Shown here: piece after piece, positions 16,960-25,691 of the stretch
How positions within the stretch are numbered: position 1 is the stretch's first letter
Layout of the letters: each line of letters begins with the position of its first letter
Source of the DNA: Luminiphilus sp.
Lineage (GTDB): Bacteria > Pseudomonadota > Gammaproteobacteria > Pseudomonadales > Halieaceae
Assembly: GCA_016778045.1 (NCBI GenBank)
Contig: JADHQG010000008.1
Coordinates: 1 to 44,557, forward strand
DNA length: 44,557 nucleotides
Direction: 5' to 3'
Position numbers and translations under genes: made by a program
The notes under the pieces: model-generated
Seen by the model: the letters and a program-made list of their open reading frames with translations, nothing else
What the model was told of the DNA's origin: nothing
Databases searched by the model: none

Positions 16960-19107
16960 ATGAGCGGATTTAATTACGAAAAGGATGCCAATGGCGTCGT
17001 CACGGTCACTATGGATATGGACGGGCCGGTTAACTCAATGTCTGAGGCGTTTCTGCCTGCGCTACGTGAGACGGTCGAGAAGCTTGAGGCAGAAAGTGAC
17101 CTAGCGGGCGTGGTGTTGGCCTCGGCGAAGAAAACGTTTTTCGCTGGCGGTGATTTGAATTCACTGTGTCAGGTCACGGAAGAAAATGCAGAGACCTTCT
17201 TCAACGAAGCGCAGGCCATTAAGGCGGAGTTCCGCCGGCTTGAAAAGCTGGGCAAGCCAACCGTCGCCGCCATCAATGGCGCGGCGCTGGGTGGCGGCTT
17301 GGAGCTGGCGTTGGCCTGTCACTACCGCATCGCCTGGGACAACAAAGCGGTGCAACTGGGCTTTCCCGAGGTGACCCTCGGATTGCTGCCCGGTGGCGGC
17401 GGCGTGGTGAAGGCCATTTACCTCATGGGACTGATGGCCTCGAACGAATATCTCATCGAAGGCAAACGCGTGGTGCCGGCCAAAGCCAAAGAGGCAGGCC
17501 TGATTAACGAGACTGTCGGTAGTCTCGATGATTTGATTCCGCGGGCCAAAGCCTGGATCGCCGAGAATCAGGATAACGAAGCTGCCTGTACGCAACCCTG
17601 GGACACCAAGGGGTACAAAATTCCGGGCGGTAACGCGAACCATCCAGCGGTGGCGCAGATGCTTCCGGTGGCCTCGGCCATGATTGCGCAGAAGACGCGG
17701 GGTCTCCTGCCAGCGCCGATCAAGATCTTGGACGTGGCGGTATCCGCGATGCGCGTGGACTTTGACACCGCCATGCGGATTGAGAGCCGCGGTTTGACTG
17801 AGCTGGCCCTTACGCCAGTGGCGAAAAACATGATCAACACGTTTTTCTTCAACCTCAATCAAATCAACGGCGGCGCCTCACGTCCCAAAGATATCGAGCT
17901 CCAAACCACTCAGAAGGTCGGCGTATTGGGTGCGGGCATGATGGGGCAGGGCATTGCCTATGTGTCTGCCATGGCGGGCATCGAGGTGATCCTCAAGGAT
18001 ATCTCGCAGGAGGCGGCAGAGAAGGGTAAAGCCTATACCGAGGGCTTGCTGAAGAAGCGCGTAGAGCGCGGCCGCATGACCGAAGAGCAGGCACAGCAGG
18101 TGCTGGACCTGATTACCCCTACCGCAGAGAACAGTGATCTCAACGGCTGTGATCTCATTATTGAGGCAGTATTCGAGAACATGGCGCTCAAGCACGAGAT
18201 CACCAAAGAGCTTGAGCCTTGTCTGGCCGAAGGTGGCGTCTGGGGCTCTAATACGTCCACGCTTCCCATCACTCAACTGGCCGAGGCCAGCGTCAACGCC
18301 GAGAATTTCATTGGCATTCACTTCTTCTCGCCGGTCGACAAGATGCCGCTGGTCGAGATCATCATGGGCGAGAACACCAGTGACCTGGCGCTTGCGAAGG
18401 CCTTTGATTACACCAAGCAAATTCGCAAGACACCGATCGTAGTCAACGATTCGCTGGGTTTCTTCACCTCGCGTACTTTTGGGACCTATCTTGATGAAGG
18501 CGTTCGGCTGCTGACTGAGGGAGTTCACCCTAATCAGATCGACAATCTGGGCAAGGCCATTGGGATGCCTGTTGGCCCCCTCAACGTCTATGACGAGGTC
18601 AGTTTGGAGCTGTCCCGCAAGGCGTGGGTGACCTGGAAGGATATGGGTGTGCTCGACAACTGGGGCGATGGCACGATCACCCGTGACGTCATCGAGACCA
18701 TGGTCGGAGAGCACGGTCGGGGTGGACGTCATCACGGTGGTGGCTTTTATGAGTACGGGGAAGACGGCAGCAAGGCCATCTGGCCCGGACTGATGGATCT
18801 GTACTACAACGCCGATGTGTCAGTGGCTGAGGATGACATCAAGGATCGGCTGTTATTCCGTCAGGTCATCGAGGCACTGAAGTGCCTGGAAACCAACGTG
18901 CTGCGTACCGTTGCAGACGGCAATATTGGCTCCATCATGGGCATTGGCGCGCCGGCTTGGACCGGCGGTCTGATCCAGTTCGTGAACACCTACGGTCTCG
19001 AGCGTTTCAGCGCGCGCTGTGCAGAGCTCGCAAGCCAATATGGCGATCGTTTTGACGCACCGGCTATCGTTGGCGAGAAAATCGCGGCAGGGGAAACCTT
19101 CGTCTAA
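16960..19107 (+). CDS. Multifunctional enoyl-CoA hydratase / 3-hydroxyacyl-CoA dehydrogenase
   Basis: 715 aa, FadB/FadJ type. The N-terminal crotonase domain (about 1-190) has both catalytic glutamates, E115 in GGGLELAL and E137 in FPEVTLG. The dehydrogenase domain starts with the NAD-binding loop VGVLGAGMMGQGIA (about 317-330). It is followed by the catalytic region (IGIHFFSPVDKMPLVEI, containing the His of the HFFSP motif), VNDSLGFFTSR and the C-terminal helical domain with a GGGFYEY stretch. It hydrates trans-2-enoyl-CoA and oxidises 3-hydroxyacyl-CoA with NAD. It is co-transcribed with the upstream thiolase; the start is preceded by AAAGGAAT. Confidence 0.95.
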   Translation: MSGFNYEKDANGVVTVTMDMDGPVNSMSEAFLPALRETVEKLEAESDLAGVVLASAKKTFFAGGDLNSLCQVTEENAETFFNEAQAIKAEFRRLEKLGKPTVAAINGAALGGGLELALACHYRIAWDNKAVQLGFPEVTLGLLPGGGGVVKAIYLMGLMASNEYLIEGKRVVPAKAKEAGLINETVGSLDDLIPRAKAWIAENQDNEAACTQPWDTKGYKIPGGNANHPAVAQMLPVASAMIAQKTRGLLPAPIKILDVAVSAMRVDFDTAMRIESRGLTELALTPVAKNMINTFFFNLNQINGGASRPKDIELQTTQKVGVLGAGMMGQGIAYVSAMAGIEVILKDISQEAAEKGKAYTEGLLKKRVERGRMTEEQAQQVLDLITPTAENSDLNGCDLIIEAVFENMALKHEITKELEPCLAEGGVWGSNTSTLPITQLAEASVNAENFIGIHFFSPVDKMPLVEIIMGENTSDLALAKAFDYTKQIRKTPIVVNDSLGFFTSRTFGTYLDEGVRLLTEGVHPNQIDNLGKAIGMPVGPLNVYDEVSLELSRKAWVTWKDMGVLDNWGDGTITRDVIETMVGEHGRGGRHHGGGFYEYGEDGSKAIWPGLMDLYYNADVSVAEDDIKDRLLFRQVIEALKCLETNVLRTVADGNIGSIMGIGAPAWTGGLIQFVNTYGLERFSARCAELASQYGDRFDAPAIVGEKIAAGETFV

Positions 19108-19245
19108 GGGTCGCACGCCTCACGCTTACCCGGATGGGGCAGCATGGGGCGGTTCTCTGCTGATAACTTCGTTGATGCGCTTTTTTAGTCTAGTGGGTCG
19201 CTGTCGCTCTTCCACGTGATCGCTTCGGTGCCCTTGGCGTCAACC

Positions 19246-20790
19246 TCAGAGCATGACCTCGATCAAGCAGGGCCCTTTCTGCGTCATGGCATCGGCAAAG
19301 GCCTGGTCAAATGCCGAGACCGTTTTGACTTTGACCGATTGCATGCCCATGCCTCGGGCGATATCCGTCCACTCGAGATCCGGATTACTGAGATCCAGCA
19401 GTGACAGCGCCGTTGGGCCGGGCTGCTCGACGCCGACCCGACTCAGCTCAATGTTCAGAATGGCATAGGACCGGTTGTTCAACAGCACGACGGTGACATC
19501 GAGCTGCTCGCGCACCATGGTCCACAGTGCCTGCACCGTATACATACCCGAGCCGTCGGCCTCGAGCGCGATAACTTTTTGATCGGGGCACGCAATCGCA
19601 GCACCAACGGCCAGTGGTAAACCTTGACCGATCGCGCCGCCGGTGAGCGTCAGCCAATCATGGGGTGCCGCATTGGCGGTCAGCAAAAACGCGCCCAAGC
19701 CATTGGTTGCCCCCTCATCACACACGATCGCCTGCTCGGGTAGGTGGTGAGCAATGACTTTGCCGAGTTCGTTGGCGTCAATCGCGCCGTTTACCAGCGG
19801 GTAGTCAGCATGATCAGTGACGACCTCGGGCCTGTCGGGCGCATTCAGGGTGTCTGCCAGCCGCTTGAGTGCGTCGAGCGCGTCGCTATCGCGGTCGACC
19901 AGTGTGCATTGAGTCGCGGTATCGGGCGCCAAGACGCTGGGCTTATCCGGATAGGCAAAGAAGGAGACCGGTGCTTTGGTCCCGGCTAGCACCAGTAAGT
20001 CGACGCCCGCCAACTGCTCGGTCGCGGCCTCGCCAAAATAGGCCAGGCGTTCGGTGGGCACACGGCCCGTGCCTCTCGCTTGCCTCGCAAAGAAGGTCTC
20101 GGTCACCAGACGGCAACCGGTGGCGGCAGCGATGCGGCCAGCCTGATGGAGCGCATCTTCCCGCAGGGTTCGCCCACCCAGGAACAGGCAGCTGTTCGAC
20201 GCCGACTGCAACTGCGCCGCGATCTCGCTGACCGTCGCATCTGAGATCGTCGCCCGCGGCATGTCCGGCAGTTCAGATAGTGGCTCGTCGATGTCTGTCC
20301 AGGCGTGGTCTGCGGGCACAACAAAGGTACTGATGCTGCCGTTGTGGCTGAGACTGTCCGCGAGAGCGTCGAGGCCTGTTTGTGCCAGTCCCTCTGCGCT
20401 GTCAGACACGCGAAAATAGCGCGATACGGGTGTGGCCATGCCTTTGATGTCACTCGTGAGCGGCGCGTCGTGCTGAAGGTGGTCCGTCGCGTGGTCGCCC
20501 ACCATGTTGAGGACTGGCGATCCGGCGCGCTGCGCGTTGTGCAGGTTGGCCATGCCGTTGGCAAAGCCCGGGCCCAGATGGAGCAAAGTGAGCGCGGGCT
20601 TATCGGCCATCCGCCCGTAGCCGTCAGCAGCCCCAGTCACTACGCCCTCAAAGAGACACAGCACCGCGCGGATGTCCGGCTGCTTGTCGAGCGCGGCCAC
20701 CAACTGCATCTCGGAGGTGCCCGGATTGGCAAAGCAGGCGTCAACGCCGTGTTCCGCCAAGGCATTAATCAGTGATTCAGCGCCATTCAT
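19246..20790 (-). CDS. Thiamine diphosphate-dependent enzyme, acetolactate synthase/benzoylformate decarboxylase-like
   Basis: 514 aa. The three-domain ThDP fold is visible. The N-terminal Pyr domain has the catalytic Glu E48 in LFEGVVTGAADGYGRM. A central Rossmann-like domain follows (about 185-320). The C-terminal PP domain has the metal/ThDP motif ADGSGMYTVQALWTM ending LLNNRSY, where the usual GDG is ADG. At 514 aa it is shorter than true acetolactate synthases (about 560-600) and nearer to benzoylformate decarboxylases. The reaction is probably decarboxylation or carboligation of a 2-keto acid; the substrate is unknown. It lies 19 bp after the SDR gene, so it is third in the HapK-like/SDR/ThDP operon. 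No regulatory small subunit is adjacent, which argues against valine biosynthesis. Confidence 0.88.
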   Translation of the reverse strand: MNGAESLINALAEHGVDACFANPGTSEMQLVAALDKQPDIRAVLCLFEGVVTGAADGYGRMADKPALTLLHLGPGFANGMANLHNAQRAGSPVLNMVGDHATDHLQHDAPLTSDIKGMATPVSRYFRVSDSAEGLAQTGLDALADSLSHNGSISTFVVPADHAWTDIDEPLSELPDMPRATISDATVSEIAAQLQSASNSCLFLGGRTLREDALHQAGRIAAATGCRLVTETFFARQARGTGRVPTERLAYFGEAATEQLAGVDLLVLAGTKAPVSFFAYPDKPSVLAPDTATQCTLVDRDSDALDALKRLADTLNAPDRPEVVTDHADYPLVNGAIDANELGKVIAHHLPEQAIVCDEGATNGLGAFLLTANAAPHDWLTLTGGAIGQGLPLAVGAAIACPDQKVIALEADGSGMYTVQALWTMVREQLDVTVVLLNNRSYAILNIELSRVGVEQPGPTALSLLDLSNPDLEWTDIARGMGMQSVKVKTVSAFDQAFADAMTQKGPCLIEVML

Positions 20791-20809
20791 GGTGTGTTCC
20801 TGTTACTGC

Positions 20810-21598
20810 TTAATGGGTTTCTTCGCCGCCACTCACATTGAGCGCCTCGCCGGTAATGAAGGCGGCATCATCTGAGGCAAGAAAGGCCACAGCAGACGCC
20901 GTATCCTCAGGTTGACCAACGCGTCCTAGTGGCACGCGGGATGCAATCTGGGCGCGGTAGGTCTCTGGGTCGAGGCCCCGCAAAGACGAAAAGTATTCGC
21001 TTTGTGCCTTGCCCATGGCTGTTGTGACGTGGTTTGGACACACCGCATTAACGCGAATGCCCGACGGCGCCAGATCGATCGCGGCGGTTCGGGTCAGTCC
21101 GATCATGCCGTGCTTGGACGACACGTAGGGTGCCATTTGCCGAAAACCGGTTTTAGCGGCCTGGCTAGCGATATTGATGACGCTGCTGCCTGCTGTCATC
21201 ACCCGTGATGCCTCGCGGGTCCATAAAAATGCGCCGGTCAGGTTGACGGCCATGACGCGTTGCCATTCCTGCAGGCTGAGTTCAGGCAGTGGCTTGATGA
21301 TGTCACCAATGGCCGCGTTGTTTACAACGATGTCCAGTTGACCGAAATGCGCCACCACAGCGTCCGCCGCCTTTCGCACTGACTCTTCGGATGCGACGTC
21401 GCAGCTGATGCCGATCACGTCATAGCCCGCTTGTTTCAGGTCTGTGACCACCGCGTTTTCCGATGTCATAACGGACTCGAGGTCCGTAACGACCAAACGA
21501 CAGCCTGCTAACCCCAGACGCGTCAGGATGCCGTGGCCGAGCCCGCCTTCGCGGCCTGCGCCGGTGCACAGCGCTACTTTACCCTCGAGTCCTCTCAT
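20810..21598 (-). CDS. Short-chain dehydrogenase/reductase (SDR)
   Basis: 262 aa classical SDR. The NAD(P)-binding loop is TGAGREGGLGHG (about 12-23), slightly longer than the usual TGxxxGxG. NNAA lies at 94-97, and the catalytic Ser (about S145), Tyr and Lys sit in YVSSK (Y158, K162). The C-terminus contains GRVGQPEDTASAVAFLASDDA and the family-typical ITGEALNVSGG. It oxidises or reduces an alcohol/ketone pair on an unknown substrate. Its ATG overlaps the upstream HapK-like stop by 4 bases (ATGA), so translation is coupled. D39 after the second beta strand (VVTDL) suggests NAD rather than NADP, as inference. Confidence 0.93.
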   Translation of the reverse strand: MRGLEGKVALCTGAGREGGLGHGILTRLGLAGCRLVVTDLESVMTSENAVVTDLKQAGYDVIGISCDVASEESVRKAADAVVAHFGQLDIVVNNAAIGDIIKPLPELSLQEWQRVMAVNLTGAFLWTREASRVMTAGSSVINIASQAAKTGFRQMAPYVSSKHGMIGLTRTAAIDLAPSGIRVNAVCPNHVTTAMGKAQSEYFSSLRGLDPETYRAQIASRVPLGRVGQPEDTASAVAFLASDDAAFITGEALNVSGGEETH

Positions 21599-21906
21599 TC
21601 AATGGACTCGGTCACCATGAAGGTAGCGCCATCGGCAAACTCTCTAAACTGCGCCGCAACGTCTTGCGCAGCGGGTGCGCCAACGGCCGCCATAAAGTCA
21701 TCCATATGCTCAACTTCAATGAGTTCGACATAGGCATAGGGCGCGTCAGGTGAGCCACCCAATAACCCCTGACTGCGCAGTACTTCAAACCCGCTACAGC
21801 CGTTAAGGCGTCTGACGCTGGGAATGTCCACCGTGCGCGCCCACTGCTCGTAGTCATCCCGGTCCACGCCCTCTTTGAGATTAAATAGCACTACGATCGT
21901 GGTCAT
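21595..21906 (-). CDS. HapK-like small alpha-beta barrel protein
   Basis: 103 aa. MTTIVVLFNLKEGVDRDDYEQWA, then PSVRRLNGCSGFEVLRSQG and APYAYVELIEVEHMDDF follow the pattern of the REDY-like/HapK family, a dimeric ferredoxin-like fold first noted in prodigiosin biosynthesis clusters. The biochemical role of the family is not settled. It is the first gene of a three-gene operon with an SDR and a ThDP enzyme, divergent from the methyltransferase operon. The family name is from recalled motif pattern and should be treated as probable. Confidence 0.7.
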   Translation of the reverse strand: MTTIVVLFNLKEGVDRDDYEQWARTVDIPSVRRLNGCSGFEVLRSQGLLGGSPDAPYAYVELIEVEHMDDFMAAVGAPAAQDVAAQFREFADGATFMVTESIE

Positions 21907-21973
21907 GGTCCCCCCTTGTTCTATTGTTTTGATCAGGCGGCTGGTTATTTCGCAGATGCGGCGGCCCGCCAGG

Positions 21974-21986
21974 GCAGGCAGCCTGC
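21974..21986. promoter_or_regulatory. Palindrome in divergent HapK-like/methyltransferase promoter region
   Basis: Perfect inverted repeat GCAGGC-A-GCCTGC, centred between the start of the HapK-like operon (21906, minus) and the methyltransferase operon (22065, plus). It could be an operator serving both, or simply a GC-rich hairpin. Confidence 0.3.
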
Positions 21987-22001
21987 GGCCCAGAGACCGC
22001 C

Positions 22002-22031
22002 TTGCTTACCTTTGACGGTTAAACATATCAT
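22002..22031 (+). promoter_or_regulatory. Putative promoter of methyltransferase operon
   Basis: TTGCTT (22002-22007), an 18-bp spacer and TATCAT (22026-22031, 5 of 6 to consensus), placed 33 bp before the ATG at 22065. It lies just downstream of the palindrome at 21974-21986. Confidence 0.4.
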
Positions 22032-22064
22032 CAAACAGCAAAAATCGAATCTGAAGGGCCAAAA

Positions 22065-23246
22065 ATGAATCGATCTCACGATCACGATATGGCGGTCTCT
22101 TTGACGCAACACGACCGTTCACGCCGCGCCTTTGTGGCAACACTCCGCTCGCATGTCCTGCAGCGTATGGCCGGTGATTTGCGCCAGCATTTTGAGGGCA
22201 CCGTTGGGCCCGAACATGAGAAATTGGGCGCTCCGCTTGAATCACCGGAAGCCATTCATGAGGCGCTGAAACCCGAGCTCCCCTTCAAAGCCTATAGCAG
22301 CGTGAGAACGTCCGCGCAGGAAATGGTGTTTGATGTTGTCAGTGACGCAGTAGACCGTGAACTCGAGACATTGAATGAAAGGGCCGCCCAGCCGGCTAAA
22401 AAAGGGAGTCTGACGCTCAATCCAGCCTTGCCGTTGCCGAAAAGTGTGACGGGAATTGACGTGCACCTGTCGCCCGGCGCCTACCACGAGGAGCGTGCTG
22501 ACAATGACGTGTCAGCAGGCGCGGTATACGACAATTCGATTGATGTATTTGCCTTTGGTCAATTTGGTAAGCGGCACAACGACATCGGCGCGACCTTATC
22601 AAACTACCTGCGACTCAAATTTCCCGAGTTTGTGCCGACGTCGATCTTAGATTGCGGCTGCACCATCGGACACAACACGCTGCCATGGGCGGAGACCTAT
22701 CCTGATGCAGAGGTCACGGCAATTGATGTCGCCGCGCCCGTGCTGCGCTACGCGCACGCCCGTGCTGAATCGATGGGCGTGCCGGTCGATTTCAGGCAAA
22801 TGAACGCGACCGCGATGGACTTCGAAGACGAGCAGTTCGACGTCGTATTTTCTTCCATGTTTATGCATGAGCTTCCGCTGAAGCATATCCAACAATATCT
22901 GAAGGAAGCCTTCAGGGTGCTGAAGCCCGGCGGAGTCTTGTGGCAAATGGAGTTACCGCCCATGAATGCCATGCCGCTATACGAAAATTTTTACATGAAC
23001 TGGGATACCTACTACAACAACGAGCCCTATTACGGCACGTTCCGGAAGCAGGACTACCGGCGTCTACTGACTGACGCAGGGTTTGCTGCCGACGATTTCA
23101 TCGAGGCGACCATGCCACGCTACACTTTTATTGGCGAGGCAGCCTTTGCAGAGTCAATTCATAGCGACAATACCTTTGACACGCTGACTGGCAGGATGGA
23201 TCCCAAAGGCACCCGATGGTACGGGTTTGGGGCTTGGAAGCGCTGA
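22065..23246 (+). CDS. SAM-dependent methyltransferase with long N-terminal extension
   Basis: 393 aa. A class I methyltransferase domain occupies about residues 190-370: motif I ILDCGCTIGHNTLPWA (194-209, a C-rich variant of the LDxGxGxG loop), acidic D221 after VTAI, then FDVVFSSMFMHEL and the RVLKPGGVLWQME strand. The first about 150 residues form an unrecognised domain, and a segment GAVYDNSIDVFAFGQFGKRHNDIG precedes motif I. The substrate is unknown; a small-molecule O- or C-methylation is the default guess. It is the first gene of an operon with a 108-aa protein (3 bp later) and a flavin oxidoreductase. Confidence 0.85.
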   Translation: MNRSHDHDMAVSLTQHDRSRRAFVATLRSHVLQRMAGDLRQHFEGTVGPEHEKLGAPLESPEAIHEALKPELPFKAYSSVRTSAQEMVFDVVSDAVDRELETLNERAAQPAKKGSLTLNPALPLPKSVTGIDVHLSPGAYHEERADNDVSAGAVYDNSIDVFAFGQFGKRHNDIGATLSNYLRLKFPEFVPTSILDCGCTIGHNTLPWAETYPDAEVTAIDVAAPVLRYAHARAESMGVPVDFRQMNATAMDFEDEQFDVVFSSMFMHELPLKHIQQYLKEAFRVLKPGGVLWQMELPPMNAMPLYENFYMNWDTYYNNEPYYGTFRKQDYRRLLTDAGFAADDFIEATMPRYTFIGEAAFAESIHSDNTFDTLTGRMDPKGTRWYGFGAWKR

Positions 23247-23249
23247 GAT

Positions 23250-23576
23250 ATGAGCACCAGACGGATTCCCCGCAAGCGACGCGGCCAACGGCATCAGTTT
23301 TTTGACGCAGATGGTGTCGACGAGGTGTTGAGTTGCGTGCTTCGCCTCACCTCTGAAGTGTCGGCGCTGAGCGAGCGGCTGTATTTGACCGAGCGGGTAC
23401 TGGAAGCGCAGGGATTGAACGTGGCCAACGAGGTCGAGCGCTACGCATTGTCGGAGGCAGAAGAATCCGCACTGAGTGCTGAGCGGCAACGGTTGATTGA
23501 GACGGTGCTGGCGCAACTGGGCGCGAGCGCTCAAGGCGCAGAATCCATCGAAGATGACGCTGGCGGTCCGTCCTGA
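23250..23576 (+). CDS. Small protein of unknown function in methyltransferase-oxidoreductase operon
   Basis: 108 aa, not recognised. The N-terminus is strongly basic (STRRIPRKRRGQRHQFFDAD), followed by a helical, leucine-rich stretch (about 22-60: VDEVLSCVLRLTSEVSALS, then ERLYLTERVLEA) that could form a coiled coil, and an acidic tail. It starts 3 bp after the methyltransferase stop and ends 6 bp before the oxidoreductase start, so it is translated with both. There is no signal peptide or membrane segment. The tight packing argues that it is real and may be an accessory or scaffold subunit; that is inference. Confidence 0.7.
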   Translation: MSTRRIPRKRRGQRHQFFDADGVDEVLSCVLRLTSEVSALSERLYLTERVLEAQGLNVANEVERYALSEAEESALSAERQRLIETVLAQLGASAQGAESIEDDAGGPS

Positions 23577-23582
23577 GCGGCC

Positions 23583-25586
23583 GTGCCGATGAACGGCACT
23601 GTGCCTAATCCCCATTATCCGGCCTTGTTCAGTCCCGTTTCACTGGGTGGACACACGCTGCGCAACCGCATTATCCACGCGTCTATCGTGACCAAGTATG
23701 TGGTGAATCATGCGCCGACCGAGGCGCTACTGAACTACTACCGCTCGCGAGCAGCGGGGGGGGCGGCGGCCATCATTACTGAACCGGTTGCCATGACCGC
23801 CCACAACCGCATCTCCAGCCGGCTCCGTGCCTGGGATGACGGCGGACTGGATGACCTCAAGCGAGCAGCCGATATCGTCAATGGTGAGGGCGCACTCTTG
23901 CTGGGTCAGGTGCAGGATTCCGGGCGAGGTCGGCATTCTGTGGGGCGCAATGACGGTGCCGTCGGTGCCTCCGCGTTGCCCGATGACTTGAGTTGGACTG
24001 TCCCCGCAGCACTCTCTGTCATGGAGATCGATGACATGATTGCCGATTGGGCTGTTGGGTGCGCGCGACTCCAGTCTTCGGGGTTCGCGGGCGTGGAGAT
24101 ATCGGCCGGCCATGGGCACTTGTTTCATCAATTTTTATCGCCCTGGTCGAATCGCAGAGAAGATGACTTCGGGGGTGATCTGACTGGGCGACTGCGTTTT
24201 CTGAGCCAGTTGATCAGCGCCATTCGTCAGGAATGTGGCTACCCTTTCATTATTGGACTCAAACTACCCGCAGAGGATGGCGTCGAGGGCGGTATCGACC
24301 TCGCGTTGGCCAAAGAGATCGCCACACAGTTGGCCAAGCAGCGTGCGGAGTTCGATAGCTGGACCTGGGTGTGGGGGGCTCACGCTCGCTCGCTATATAA
24401 ACATTTGCCCGATGCCCATGGTGAGCGCCATCCCTACCTGTCACACATTGCCGAATTAAGAGCGGTTGCGCCTGATATCCCCACGGGCGCGATTGGGTAT
24501 ATCACCGACCCCAATGAATGCGAAACCGCATTGACCGATGGCACTGCCGATCTGGTCTTTCTGGGACGTCCACTGATCACTGACCCTGCCTTCCCTATAA
24601 AGTCTGAGCAGGGTAGGGAGGCTGATATCCGCTACTGCGTGTCGTGCAACACGTGCTGGCGCAGTATCATCGATGGCAGCGGGCTGGCCTGCGACAACAA
24701 CCCCAGAGTGGGCGCCGCCGACGAGCACAACTGGCGGCCTGATCAGGTGGCGTCCCCCAAGCACATCGTGGTGGTGGGTACGGGTGTTGCGGCGCTGGAG
24801 GCGGCTCATACGGCTGCGCGCCGCGGCCACCGTGTCACCGTAGCGGGTGACGATGCCCAAGTTGGCGGTAAGACCTGGCTCCATGCCGGGCTGCCCGGTG
24901 GCGAGAATCTGTCGAGCGTCTATGACTATCAATATTTGATGGCCAAGCGACATGGCTGTGAATTTGTTTTGGGCAGACACGCGACGGCAGAAGATGTGCT
25001 GGCGCTACAGCCTGATGAGGTGGTGCTGGCCACCGGTTCCCGCAGTGGGCAGCCGTCTTGGTTGAGCGATGAATGGGCGGCGTCCGGACTGATTCCGAGC
25101 GCACGCGAGATGGCAGCGACGCTGCTCGAGCGCAACGATATGACTGAAGGTCGCGTTGTGCTGGTGGATCAAGATCACTCTGAGATGACCTACGCGATCG
25201 CCGAGTTATTGGCGGCGCGATTCTCTGCGGTGACGGTGGTCACCTCGCGGGAACGGATTGCCCACGATGTTTCCCTCATCAATCGCCAGGGCATTTACCA
25301 GCGACTCCATGATCTCGGCATCGAAATACTCTGCAATGTGGAACCCGCGGGTTTGGATGCCTTGGAAGAGGGGCAGTTGGCGGTGCGCAACGTCTACAAC
25401 GGCGTCATTCAGCGTGTTGAGGATGTCGTCGCGGTGACCCACGCGAGCAGTCGCATTCCCAATAACGAATTGCAGCCGATCTTGGAGGCCGCTGGGATCC
25501 CGGTCACTGCGGTGGGCGATTGCAGAGCGCCGCGCTCACTGCTGGCGACAACGCGCGAAGCCTATGAGGTCGCCTGCCACGTCTAG
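23583..25586 (+). CDS. Fe-S flavin oxidoreductase (2,4-dienoyl-CoA reductase / trimethylamine dehydrogenase type)
   Basis: 667 aa, two-part enzyme. The N-terminal OYE-like TIM barrel (about 12-345) has LRNRIIHASI, the substrate-site GHGHLFHQFLSPWSNRREDDFGG and the FMN-phosphate loop region FLGRPLITDP. A [4Fe-4S] cysteine set follows: C352-x2-C355-x2-C358-x11-C370. The C-terminal dinucleotide-binding domain begins HIVVVGTGVAALEAA near residue 394. Family members reduce enoyl-CoA or other alpha,beta-unsaturated compounds, or demethylate amines. The Cys spacing (x2, x2) is closer to trimethylamine dehydrogenase than to E. coli FadH. The start is GTG 23583 or ATG 23589. Third gene of the methyltransferase operon. 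Confidence 0.9.
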   Translation: MPMNGTVPNPHYPALFSPVSLGGHTLRNRIIHASIVTKYVVNHAPTEALLNYYRSRAAGGAAAIITEPVAMTAHNRISSRLRAWDDGGLDDLKRAADIVNGEGALLLGQVQDSGRGRHSVGRNDGAVGASALPDDLSWTVPAALSVMEIDDMIADWAVGCARLQSSGFAGVEISAGHGHLFHQFLSPWSNRREDDFGGDLTGRLRFLSQLISAIRQECGYPFIIGLKLPAEDGVEGGIDLALAKEIATQLAKQRAEFDSWTWVWGAHARSLYKHLPDAHGERHPYLSHIAELRAVAPDIPTGAIGYITDPNECETALTDGTADLVFLGRPLITDPAFPIKSEQGREADIRYCVSCNTCWRSIIDGSGLACDNNPRVGAADEHNWRPDQVASPKHIVVVGTGVAALEAAHTAARRGHRVTVAGDDAQVGGKTWLHAGLPGGENLSSVYDYQYLMAKRHGCEFVLGRHATAEDVLALQPDEVVLATGSRSGQPSWLSDEWAASGLIPSAREMAATLLERNDMTEGRVVLVDQDHSEMTYAIAELLAARFSAVTVVTSRERIAHDVSLINRQGIYQRLHDLGIEILCNVEPAGLDALEEGQLAVRNVYNGVIQRVEDVVAVTHASSRIPNNELQPILEAAGIPVTAVGDCRAPRSLLATTREAYEVACHV

Positions 25587-25691
25587 AGTGGCGCCTTCTT
25601 TGAGAGGTTGCCGTTAACTGTATGGAGACTTGCCGGACAGCGCGCCGGGGATCAGCCGGTTGTTATGCCTTGAGTATGCGCTGCTCGACCA

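Noticed and set aside
19108-19245. Intrinsic terminator between the multifunctional beta-oxidation gene and the convergent ThDP gene
   Set aside because: There is a run of six T at about 19180, but no stable GC-rich stem directly before it.
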